Shown here: positions 36,932-47,500 of the stretch, piece by piece
Numbering within the stretch: position 1 is the first letter of the stretch
Layout: each line of letters begins with the position of its first letter
NCBI RefSeq assembly: GCF_043641665.1
Contig: NC_092189.1
Location: forward strand, 10,874,333-10,938,332
Length of the DNA: 64,000 nucleotides
DNA from: Enoplosus armatus
Taxonomy: Eukaryota > Chordata > Actinopteri > Centrarchiformes > Enoplosidae
Direction of reading: 5' to 3'
The notes under the pieces: model-generated
What the model saw: only the letters and a program-made list of their open reading frames with translations
The model's database searches: none
Told to the model about the DNA's origin: nothing
Program-made: the position numbers and the translations under genes

Positions 36932-39900
36932 ATGTCTCACACCGGAGAAGAAGGTGCTGCCAGAGGCAGTCTGACAGGCAGTGAGGATGCGCTTATTCTC
37001 CCCGCAGCAGGACCCTCAGGGTGAGAGCAATTAATCACATAAACATATACCCATAACAACAGCTGTTTGCTCAGTGGTAGCTCCAGAATGTAGTCTTTGT
37101 CAGTAAAGTTCCTCTATGTATAGCTGAATTAAAATGAGCAATAAAGCACAACTAAAACGTAAAATGTAGTTAAGTGTTAAACTTAAAGTTCCTGGAGTAA
37201 CACTTAATGAACACAACATTTGTTTAAATTGTGTTTAAAATGGGATTATATTGGTGTCTGGTGAAAACTCTCACCAGTTCCTGAAATAATAAGTGCGTTT
37301 AGTTATTGCTTCACAACGAGTCATATATATGTTTACTTTTCTTTTTACATTTAATTTATTTTAAAGCATCTTCAGTAACCTTCAATCAGACACGGGGCGA
37401 TTTACTTAGTGCCAAGAGAAGGCGTCTGCCTAGTAACTGGTGATGCTGTCATGCTATTGGGTCATAATTAACCACAGAGAAAAACAGTGGCTAATAGTCT
37501 ACATTTCAATGTAGAATGACATAAGATTATCGAGTGTTACAGTGTAATCATGTCTCTAATGTATGAAAATGTTTTTTGTGTTAGTTAGAGGCATAAATAA
37601 GGCTTACTGTTTCCCTCACATCACGGACTACTTTGTTGTTATACATGTAGTTGGTTTTAATAATATTCTCTTAAGATACACTAGAAATGACAGACTAACA
37701 TCTATCAGGTATGATGACATTGTTTACATACAGCACATTTCCTCATGCCAGGGAAAAGCATCTACCTAGTAACAAGTGATGGTCACATTCTATTGGTTGA
37801 TTATGAGCAGCAGAGAAAAAGGCTCACTGTGTTCTTGTCTCAGGACTTTTATATGTATTAGTGTAAGTGAGAATATCATAACTTCTAAAGATTGTTGGTT
37901 TACATATGGGGCTTTTGTGCCAGCTGGACAGTCCAAACTCAGTATCACAACAAATCACCTTTGCTTTGAAAATGCCACACAGCACTTTAGGAAATCCCCC
38001 TAAGTAACTTTAATACCTGTCCCAGTTTTAGTCTATCTGAATTTGGCTGTGCGTCATGTTATCCCCTCTCCCCTGCTGTTTTATCCTCCTCAAGAGACAC
38101 ATGTTTTTCTATTTCTCTCTCTCAGGGGCTCCAACAGTCGTGCCTTGAAGGTGGCAGGCCTGACGACCCTGGCATGTCTGTTGCTGGCCAGCCAGGTCTT
38201 CACTGCCTACATGGTGTTCGACCAGAAGCAGCAGATCCACTCGCTGCAGAAGAACTCCGAGAGAATGGGCAAACAGCTGACCCGCTCATCCCAGGGTAAA
38301 AGGAGGCATTCAAGTCCTAATGATCAGTCAGGGTGATCCAAGTAGTAATGCATCATTAATGGGTCATAGTCTTCGTCAGACAGGATGAAGAGGAGGCTGT
38401 AGGAATGAGGAGGTGGAGAGGGAAGTGAGAATTCGCTTTAAGGAACTTGATGTGAAAGCTGCACAGAGAAATGAAAGTTTTGCTGGTGATTCATGGGGGG
38501 GGGGGGCGGGTCAGCTGTGTGCCATCTTTATGTTGATCTTATCATTTCAAGCAGTGTTACATGCATGTAGCATAATACATTATCTAGCATTCAACACATC
38601 CGGTGTAGCAGAGCTGCTGTGATGAAAAGCGTCTTTTTGAGCTGATCACGTGTTGCCTGCATTTTAATCACAAACAACAAATAAGTTGTTTTCCGGAGTT
38701 CTTTTCAAATGTTATATCCATACATTTTCATTAGCTTTCAGTAAAAACGAACAAACATTATCTCTCCAAAGTTCATCTTTTCTTGCCCCGCCCAAATTCT
38801 TTCAGTTCATACCAAAAACTTAAAGTACCACTAAATTTGCTCAGCTTTATGCAGCATGTCACACGACATGTGGAATCACGTACAATCACACCACCAGGGA
38901 GGAGGCAAAACACTGTGTAACTCTGGGTCAATGTCGTCTCTCAGTCAATATTGAGTCTGGAACTTCTCCAAGGTTCTCCATCTTATCTTTGTCTCCAGAC
39001 ACACACAGACTCCTCACATAAAGTATGCCAAGTGTGAAGGACAATGCACAAATTACACATTCCTTTATAGCCATTAAATTTCTACCACAGTGATTGATGT
39101 TTGTTTTGGGTTTTTTTACTTACAGGTGTGGTTCCAAAGAAGATGTACACGCCCATGAACAGCCTTCCTCTGATGATGAACTTCGCCTCGGATGTGGACT
39201 CCAAGCCAACCAAGACACCCTTGACTGTAGGTTTACACCTGCTGCGCCGGAACAAATGTCATTTAACTTTTAAACTGGTTTAAGACTTAAAACATTGTCC
39301 TGTCCTGGGTGGTGTATAATGAATGAATACATCTCAACATGAACTGTTCGCTCCCATCAGAAACTGCAAGAAACTGCTGTTGTTAGTGTGGAGAAACAGC
39401 TGAAGGATCTCATGCAGGTATGTTGCACTCGGTATCCTGTTTGTCCTCGCGTTGCTGATGTTGTGTTTTCACTAAGCTCTGGTCATGTGTTGAGCAGGAC
39501 TCCCAGCTGCCGCAGTTCAACGAGACCTTCCTGGCCAACCTGGAGAGCCTGAAGCAGCAGATGAATGAGAGCGAGTGGAAGGTAAAGCCTCACACACATT
39601 TACACGGAAACTACAACAACTTAAATAGAAGTGAATACAATTAACTCATGTTGTCATGGTTTTTTTGCACTCTGCAGAACTTTGAGTCCTGGATGCGTTA
39701 CTGGCTGATCTTCCAGATGGCCCAGCAGCAGCCTGCACCCCCAATAGCTGATCCAGGTTACTGCAACTCTCATTCCTTTACATTTTAGTATTTAGCTGAT
39801 TTTCTAATCCAGACTGCTGCTGTGACAGTAGATGCTGGTTGTTTATTACATTTCCTGTAGGGAGTTTAAGGACGGTGGCTGTAATATATCAACTGTGACA

Positions 39901-40764
39901 ATATTGATGTAAGAGAGATATGCTGAGCAGGGATATAGTGTGGAGCATACCAACATTTTGACTATCATTTTCATTATTTTGGTACAATTGCATACCAGAT
40001 ATTATTTGGGTAAAACCACCTTTCTTTTCGCAACTGTTTTCCTACACTACTCATGGTGAAACCTAAGATGTAGCCTAGCCTTAGAAGGAAAGGATTGACA
40101 TTTTGGGAAATACATGAGAAAATCAATACCATATATTCTATATCATATTAAATGGACAGATAGGAGAGTGGTATCAATCGTCTCACTCTCAGCAAGAAAT
40201 ACCTCCCAAAATGTGGCACTATTGATTTAACTTTGCTGTAGTCACCAAACAGGCCTTTAATGTTCCAATCTTCTCCACTCTTTGCATCCCTCAGCTTCCT
40301 CGATCAAGACCAAGTGCCAGATGGAGTCACCCGGCAAGCTGGGTTCCTACGTGCCCCAGTGTGATGAGCAGGGCCGCTACAAGCCCATGCAGTGCTGGCA
40401 CTCCACCGGCTACTGCTGGTGTGTGGACGAGGATGGCAAAGTGATCGAGGGCACCAGCATGCGCGGCCGCCCCGACTGTCAGAAGAGAGGTAGAAGAAAC
40501 AGATTCAAGGACATTGCATTTGTAGCTTTTCATGCAAGAGGCTGTCATGAATGATGAAAATAACTTAATTGCACCATTTTTCCCCTGTTCATTTTAGCCT
40601 TAGCTCCTCATCGCATGATGTTTGCACCCAGGCAGTTGCAGAGGACCATCAGCGTTAATGGTGAGTGCCTCAAAAACGTCTTTATTTTAGATGTTTATTC
40701 ACAAGCTTTTGTTGCCTGCTACACATCATCACATGTTGTGTTTTTCTTTTTTCCAGATCAGTGA
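36932..40764 (+). CDS. cd74: MHC class II invariant chain (Ii, CD74) with thyroglobulin type-1 domain
   Basis: A type II membrane chaperone that blocks the class II peptide groove and carries class II to endosomes. Exons: 36932-37020, 38126-38295, 39126-39226, 39361-39417, 39498-39581, 39678-39756, 40295-40489, 40598-40660, 40757-40764. Phases agree and give 281 aa. Residues 1-38 are cytoplasmic with a leucine-type sorting signal (EDALILP, 18-24). The membrane span is about 39-61. The CLIP-like segment is about 91-106 (KKMYTPMNSLPLMMNF). The trimerisation region follows with two N-glycosylation sequons (NET, NES). The thyroglobulin domain at about 194-258 has six Cys and the CWCV signature. 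The Tg exon is 195 nt with matching phases, so skipping it would give a p33-like isoform. It lies about 0.9 kb after the ndst1 polyadenylation signal, as CD74 lies near NDST1 in human (RPS14 is not present between them here). Confidence 0.96.
37390..37840 (+). promoter_or_regulatory. cd74: Two tandem X-Y box modules in cd74 intron 1
   Basis: Module A has CCTAGTAACTGGTGATG at 37,429-37,445 and ATTGG at 37,456-37,460. Module B has CCTAGTAACAAGTGATG at 37,765-37,781 and ATTGG at 37,792-37,796. Both have exactly 10 nt between the boxes. Flanks are also similar (GCCA-G-GAA--GC before, CAGAGAAAAA after), so the two are a duplication offset by 336 nt. The first box matches the class II X1 consensus CCTAGCAACAGATG; ATTGG is the Y-box core bound by NF-Y. 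An intronic CIITA-responsive enhancer is inferred. Confidence 0.6.
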
Positions 40765-41070
40765 AAAAAATGAAGCAGAAGTGTGTCGGGTGTTTCTTTC
40801 ATCAATCTTCACAGACTTGAGAAATCGGTGGCTTCAAAATGGATGCTGAGCTGCGTGCAGTACTTGTTTTAATTGCTGATCAGTTATTCTTCCATGTAAT
40901 CTCTTGATTTTAACTATTTTGCTGGCTGCTTGAAATCAAATCAATAGGGGCCTGTTACAGTTTATAGTTTGGGGGTGTTCTCATTGACATTTTAATCTAG
41001 ATGTTCATATCATCTACAGTATATTAAAGTATGTGTGTTAAACGTGTTTGTCTCTAAAGAAGGCTTAAAG
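40765..41070 (+). other. cd74: cd74 3' UTR, proximal part
   Basis: Non-coding sequence between the cd74 stop and the MITE at 41,071. Nothing else is recognised. Confidence 0.7.
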
Positions 41071-41507
41071 GGTCGGTTCACTCAAATTACATGTTTTCTC
41101 CCTTACCCCTGTCTAGACATGGAGGTAGTTCAGGTTTTACTTGAGTTGAAAGGAAGATGTTTATGGTGCATACAGCATTGAAAAGTTACTCTTAAAAATA
41201 TAAACAGCCAAGAAACAATATGTCCCCTGTTAGTCTGAGTGATCCACGGACCACACTACGGACAGTTTTCATAGGGACTATTTCTGTGGAAGACAGTAGT
41301 GCCAATAAAAACTGTTCACAGTGAAGTCTGTGGATATATTCAGAGTAATGAGGACACTGTTTCTTGAAAGATATGTTGTTGTTTAATTTTGATTTGATGA
41401 ATGCTGTGAGCAACAAAAACCTGGCTAAATAACACCAGAACTATCTGCAGAGTGAGAAGTTTTATTTTTGTTGTTTTGTTTTGTTTTGTAATTTGAGTGA
41501 ACCGACC
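41071..41507. mobile_element. MITE with perfect 20-bp inverted repeats inside the cd74 3' UTR
   Basis: GGTCGGTTCACTCAAATTAC at 41,071-41,090 and its exact reverse complement at 41,488-41,507 bound a 437-nt non-coding interior. The element lies between the cd74 stop codon (40,764) and its polyadenylation signal (41,571), so it should be transcribed as 3' UTR. The two arms can pair in RNA. The pattern matches a common fish non-autonomous DNA element. The target-site duplication is not clear. Confidence 0.8.
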
Positions 41508-41570
41508 GTTCAAAGGACGTGACTATGAGAAAGTGACTTTTCTATGAAGGTGTTTGTGTTAAGAAGGCTA

Positions 41571-41576
41571 AATAAA
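41571..41576 (+). terminator. cd74: Polyadenylation signal AATAAA, cd74
   Basis: AATAAAGTTTTCC, the first good hexamer after the cd74 stop, about 800 nt downstream of it and beyond the MITE. Confidence 0.6.
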
Positions 41577-41999
41577 GTTTTCCTCACAATACTGTTTGCA
41601 TTGTTACAGATTGTTCTACTGAGATCAATTAACTGCTGAAGCTATAATCAAAATAAGGCCTTAATAAACTTTAACCTGATTAGATGCAATGACACTGCTC
41701 ACTTAGTCCTGGATTTTCTGACACCTTTAAAGTTCACTTTTCATTGAAGCACGCTAGATTCAGATTCAGTGGTGGAAGTATACTTTTGCATACATTCGAA
41801 ATACTCAAGCAAAATGCAATTTAAACTAATGTAAATATACTTGGTTACATTAAACCACTGCTTTCTGTCCCAGCTGACCCCCTCAGTGGTGTTTTCACAG
41901 TCCTCAGAGCTGCTGGTGGGAGCATCATGTTATGTGCTCAAATATTTAGGGATGCATATCTGTCATGCAAAGAGCAGAATGGTTATTTTGGGGAATTTA

Positions 42000-42180
42000 C
42001 TCTTGTTTGAGGAAGTACTATATGTCCCAGAACACAGGTCTCTTTTTGGATGTGATAGGAAAAGGAGGGGAAGTGGGAACATCTGTAGCAGAAAAGCGGA
42101 AGTAAGTTGATAATAAAAACACTGAACTCAGCCAACAGTTGATCAAATGATCAACATCTACAGCTAAACTGACCAGAGGG
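42000..42180 (+). promoter_or_regulatory. cd14-like promoter and non-coding exon 1 with ETS/PU.1-type sites
   Basis: Three GGAA sites lie within 100 nt: GAGGAAGT at 42,009-42,016, GGGGAAGTGGGAA at 42,067-42,079 and AGCGGAAGTAA at 42,095-42,105. A donor CCAGAGG|GTAAGTG follows at 42,179/42,180 and pairs with the acceptor TTTTCAG ending at 42,601 to make a non-coding first exon. Mammalian CD14 is a myeloid gene; a PU.1 role here is inferred from motif shape only. Confidence 0.4.
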
Positions 42181-42628
42181 TAAGTGCTTGACTTGAAGAC
42201 ATACGTTGTTAAATTAATGCTCTTCTAATGCATCTTCATGACTACATGTTTCTATACATTTTTGGAGATCATAGAACCTTTGTATTATGAACCCAGTTGG
42301 AATAAGTGGACATATTTATCAGCTTTTAACACTGCTTGGCATGTATGGCATCATTAACAAAACAATACAAACCATATTCAGAAAGAAATCATTAAATAAA
42401 AATAAACATGTTCCGTTTTTTGGTTTATTACCAAACATGTCTGTCTCTCTTAAAGCCTTTTGAGATCTTTTTAATGTGACCAGGTTGCCTTTCTTTCATT
42501 AAAAAGAGTTTTTTGTATTTAAAGCCATTTAGACATTTAAAACTGTCTTTTCAGTTCCTGCTAAAACCAATTCTCTCTTCTCTGGATGTTGACATTTTCA
42601 GGTGTTGCTGACAGTTCTCCTGCCCACC

Positions 42629-43851
42629 ATGACACCGACTCAGAGACTGATTCCGCTCCTGCTTGTGGGACTCACTGTCACTTCAGGAGCGGCCACTTCT
42701 CTTTGCGTCTTAAGCGAGGATAGGACTCGTTGTGTGTGCAATGTTATGGATATCTACAACACACAAAGTCAGATTTGCGTCCAGGCTTTGGAGCTGGAGC
42801 TGAGAGATGGCCAACTGGATGTATCTGAGGTGGCTGTAGCCTCTACAGATTTTATTTTTCAGTTAATCCAGAAAAATAAACTCGTTTTCTACAACGTCAC
42901 AATCTCCGTGTCATTAATCAGTGAGGTGATCCCTTTTCTGGCCCTGTCCTGAAATAAATCAACATAATTCCATCCACTCTCAAAGCCCTTCAACTGGAAA
43001 ACATAACAATGGACTCCTCTCTCCTGTAGCCCTTTTTTCAGGCGCTCCACCACTGGTTGTTTGCCTCCCTGAAATCATTTGGTCTTGTTCGTTCTGGCCT
43101 GGTTGAGATGGACTGCAGCTGGGCTCAAAGAGCGGAAAACCTGACTCATCTGGATCTGTCAGAGAACCCCATCTCTTACACTAGTCTGCAGCGTATCTCA
43201 CATTGCTCCTCTCTTTCGTTCAAGAACCTGAAATCTCTCTACCTGAGACACAGCAACCTCACCTCCCTCCAGTCTCTCTGCACCCCCCTGAGTCTCACTC
43301 CCATCCTCACCCAACTTGATGTCAGCTGGAACAGTTTCTCCATCTTCCACTATCCTCGCTGCCTCCAGGCAAAGCCGCTCAGGATGCTCAACCTTTCCCA
43401 CTCAGGGATCACAGAGGTTAACTCGTTACTCTCCACATCTCTGGAGGAACTGGATTTAAGTTATAATTCTCTCGAGATACTCAATAACCTACCACAGACC
43501 TTGAAAAAGCTATATTTGTCAAATAACCGCCTCATATGTCTCCCCTCTCTGGACAACCTGCAACTCCAGGGGCTGAAGGTGGACGGTGACCAGCTTACCA
43601 TCTTGATAAATGAGACACTGAGCACACTGGAGCAGCTTGGTGTTCTCCATGCAGGGAGGAACCCTTATCAGTGTGACTGTGCCGAGACCAGAGACAACAC
43701 AGACCCCATGTCTGTGGAGGAGCAGCAGGAGACGCAGAACTTGTCTCTTGAAACATGTGTGAAGCCGACCGGTGGAGCACAACGCCACAGCCCTCCGCTC
43801 TCTTTGACTCTCTTCACAGGTTTATTGTCACGTCTGATTGATTTTTTCTGA
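42629..43851 (+). CDS. CD14-like leucine-rich-repeat protein, frame interrupted or spliced
   Basis: CD14 is a GPI-linked or secreted LPS co-receptor that feeds TLR signalling. The start at 42,629 has a good CCACCATGA context, then a signal peptide (residues 1-21), then C-x8-RCVCN (26-38) and a later Cys with VxAxExE. These match the mammalian CD14 N terminus (CELDDEDFRCVCN, then QCVSAVEVEI). The 3' part gives LRRs: LTHLDLSENP, LTQLDVSWN, LRMLNLSHSGI and LEELDLSYNSL. It ends with a hydrophobic tail suited to a GPI signal. The 5' frame hits TGA at 42,950 and the 3' frame has a TAG at 43,027. A possible 116-nt intron (GT at 42,926, AG at 43,040-43,041) would remove both stops and join the frames in phase 0 into 368 aa. 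The skipped sequence still encodes an LRR-like LKALQLENITM aligning to CD14, so it was once coding. Either intronised or a decaying gene. Confidence 0.7.
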
Positions 43852-43882
43852 TGTTTGCAGCCAACAGCATCCTTGTTTTGAT

Positions 43883-44226
43883 ACCACTTTTTAATAAGGC
43901 ATCCTATATAAAGGGTTTAACTGCTGGCTTTATTGTTGGTTAATACATGATTTATTAAAACTTATAGATCAGTTATAATAGCCATTAATACTTGACAACT
44001 TCTGACAAAATCCCTTTTATAAGTGCGCTGTTACCAAATTGAAAGGATAAACACCAGGAAAAGGGATTTTCACAATCTGGTAAACCAATATTTGTTCTTA
44101 TTAATGGTTTATAACTGAACCATAAAGCATTATAAACAATTCAAACATTAAATCCTGAATAACCTTTATTAATCAATGGTTATCATCCATTGATAAAGTC
44201 ATTAGGGTGCCTGATCAGAAAGTGGT
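43883..44226. mobile_element. MITE directly downstream of the cd14-like gene
   Basis: The left end ACCACTTTTTAATAAGGCAT and the right end (reversed) ACCACTTTCTGATCAGGCAC are imperfect inverted repeats of about 24 nt bounding 344 nt of AT-rich, non-coding sequence with several TTTATAA/TTATTAA internal motifs. This is a common type of fish non-autonomous element. It starts 32 nt after the stop codon, and a possible AATAAA for the gene lies beyond it at 44,239. Confidence 0.6.
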
Positions 44227-44520
44227 TCCCTTGTGGGTAATAAAATGGAAAATAGAGGATAAATCAGTTTCTAATAACACTTACAATTTGTTTCTCTCTC
44301 TTTCTGTTGCATTTTCCAAAATGACATAATAAAGATGTTTGAAGGGAATTGTGAAAATGATTACTGCTCATCTGCAACCTCAGTTGTGATCTTTCTGTCC
44401 CTCCTGGTAACTGCACCCTGATCACTTGGACCAGTGAAAGTAGATTCTGGCTCATTAATATTTTAGCGCGATGTAATGAAATCCGGGTGACCCAGTGGCT
44501 GTGGTACACATACGCATGAG

Positions 44521-47500
44521 ATGGCCACTGTGAACATGAACGCACCTGTAAGTACCTTCTTTTTACAGCCACATTAGTGTGTAAAGACGGGGAGGGAAAC
44601 ATCATTTAGGGGACTTAAGACTGGCTTGTCTGATTTGATCATTTATGACCAATTATCGTGTTTCTCCAGCTGTGTGAGGGAGCTGAAACAGTAAGAGTGG
44701 GAGTTGTACTTACTGAAGGTAAAGCAAGGACACAAATGTTAAATCTGTAAATCTGCTGTCGCTGGGGATTTGTGTTGAAATGTTATTGTTTTGTAATACA
44801 CAGAGGGTAACCGCTGTGTGGTTGTTAGTGAAGAAGAACATGGTGTGGACTATAAATCGGGAAAGGTAGAGGTAAACATTTGAATTCACTCACTGCTTCA
44901 ACCAACATTCAGCTATTTGCTTTCTGAACACTCTCGCTGTGTTTTCCAATCAGGAAACAAAGTCCTTCTCCTTTGACCAAGTTGTGACGGTTGACAACAT
45001 ACAGGTAAAAAAGAGCTTCAGACCTCTGATTTACACCAATGTGACTGTTGTATTTGAGCTATACAGCACTAAGCCTCGTCCTGGGGGATGTCTGGAGACT
45101 AAAAGTCTGAATATAAATGTGCAGAGTTTCCACCCTGAGCTCCTGCGGCCTCTCACTGAGTCTATATCCAGCAGTTATAATGCAGCGCTGCTGATATGTG
45201 GAGCCTCCACAGAGAAGATTAGCACTCTTATTGACCGCAGTATCATCAAACAGGTGAAGGCCAAAACAAAACTACACTTCATATTTGCAGATTTTATGTT
45301 TCCTCACTGTTAATCTGACGCTTGACTGTGTCTTAGGTCTTGGCAAATCTGTTTAGTCGTATATTGTCACATGTGAAAGAGGAGTTGTTCATCTCTGTGT
45401 CGTTCCTTCAGGTTTGTCCTTCTTTTTAATAGCAAACCACAAATCATATTAGACACAATATGGTGCAGGATAAATAGTCTGATGTTTGTCAATGTCAGTT
45501 TTATCCGGATGGCAGTGCTGTGGATCTCCTGAGCCCTAGCAGACAGGCTCTAAAACTTGTGACACACCAGGTCCTTGGAAGGTGAGTCCAGATGATGACC
45601 ACTGATATATCAAGGTAGATACAATAAACAACGAATGCATATTGAACACATAATGTAAACCAAATGATTAGCCTTTGTCTTTTTTCTCAGTCTTGTAGGC
45701 GGTTTATGTGAGGTGTGTGTGTGTTCAGCAGAAGAAGCCTACACTCTGTATGAAACATGCAGGGAGACACTGAAGGCCAATGCAGGCTCCATTTCCAGCA
45801 GGTAGGTCAAATAAAGCTCAGGTCAAAGAAACTCTGGCCATGTAATCACTTAACTGAATTACTCTGAATGGATTAATTACAGTTGTTGATCACTATAAGT
45901 GCTTTACTGTCACATGAGTGATCGGATTGTCACGTAGCAGATTTATCTCATTGGGTTGTTGCACACAATGTCATTAAAGCTTCCCTTTCCTGCACTTTAT
46001 GGATGAATGTGGTAATTGTCTCTACATATTCATGGTTTGTGCTTCCCTCAGATGTAGTTCCCTGTTCTCAGTGGCTGTTGAGTGGAAACTTCATCCAGAG
46101 GAGGTGGAGTCAGAGGTGTGCCGCAGCAGACTGCAGCTGTTCAACCTGGCAGGAGGAGCCAGCAGGACTGACCTCAGAGGGTCAGTCATACACTCATGTA
46201 GCTATCTACTACATGGGCTGATGTGCATGATATGCTAATGTTCAGCTAAGTGTTAAAGCACTATTCTGACTGTTCAGTCACATATCCTAATAATATCACC
46301 AGTCATGCATGACAATCATTCAGGGCTTGTAGTCTATTAGGGTCCTCTTTGTAATTATAAGAGGTAATTATTGGATACCAGATCAAAATCCATTTATTAA
46401 TAACATATTAACATTTACATTTGCAAACTTAGATTAGTGTAGTTGAAGTATTGTTCATTAACTACTTATTCAGTTTTCCACCTTCAGATGCTCTGCTGCC
46501 CTTTCTAAGAAGGTAGGTGGTTGAACTGTCCATTGGGAGACTTCCTGCTCCCTGTTAGAAAAAAAATTGTTGTGAAAAAGTTATGCTGGAGGGGGAAATG
46601 TGTTTAAACTGTACCAAAGCATCAACCACAACATATAACCCCTTTGTTCAGTATGCCCTTAAAAGATATTTGAAGCTACAACACGCCTTTTTGACATGTT
46701 GCAGGTGTAAATAATAGAATGAATGATGGCTGAATTCATCTGCTCGCTGTCACACTGTCACGGCTAACTGGGACACTTGAACAGAACGGAGCAACTGTTA
46801 ATGTTATTACACCTGTGCCTTTCCTGCTATGACTATATATACTCTCCAGAGTCAGCCCACTGGTGAAGGTTGTGGACCAAAACCAGGTTGTGGACCAAAC
46901 CCAATGTGAGGCCACAACAAGCAACAAGCTCCTCCCTTTCCTCCTGAATGATGCTTTAACAGGAAACAGTAGGACGGTCCTCGTCTACTGCATCCACCCT
47001 CAAGGTGAGTGGTCCTCTGGGCCCGGCTGCACCGTCTTAACCATGATCCTTTAAGCACAGATATGACTCTCTTTATCTGTCAGGTCTCCAAGATGACGAG
47101 ACCCTCTCTGCTTTAGCTTTGGCCCAGAAAGCGAGAAGTTTGGTAACTAAGGCCGCTGTTGATCGCTGGTGTCCAAGGGCAACCGAGCAAGAGATCAGAG
47201 ATAACATCATGGATCTAAGAACTGCAATGATGTCTCAGGGGGGAAATGAAGCTCACAACACCTTAAAGCTGGCAGAGCTGACCCAAAGCCTTCAGGTCAT
47301 TCATTAGATGAGCCTAATACTTAATAGTGCTTTCTCACCATCTTCTGCAGGGACTAATTGAGTTCATAGCTGAAATACATTCTGTGATCTCTTCAACAGA
47401 TTGTGAAGAATCAGTCATGGGAGAGGAGGAGGGAAGAGTCAAAGAAGACTAAAGGCAAAACACAGGTTTCTGCCTAAATGTCCTTTAGCAATATGTTAAC

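Noticed and set aside
42629..43851. Calling the LRR gene a TLR
   Set aside because: There is no transmembrane or TIR segment, and the N-terminal Cys pattern fits CD14 better.
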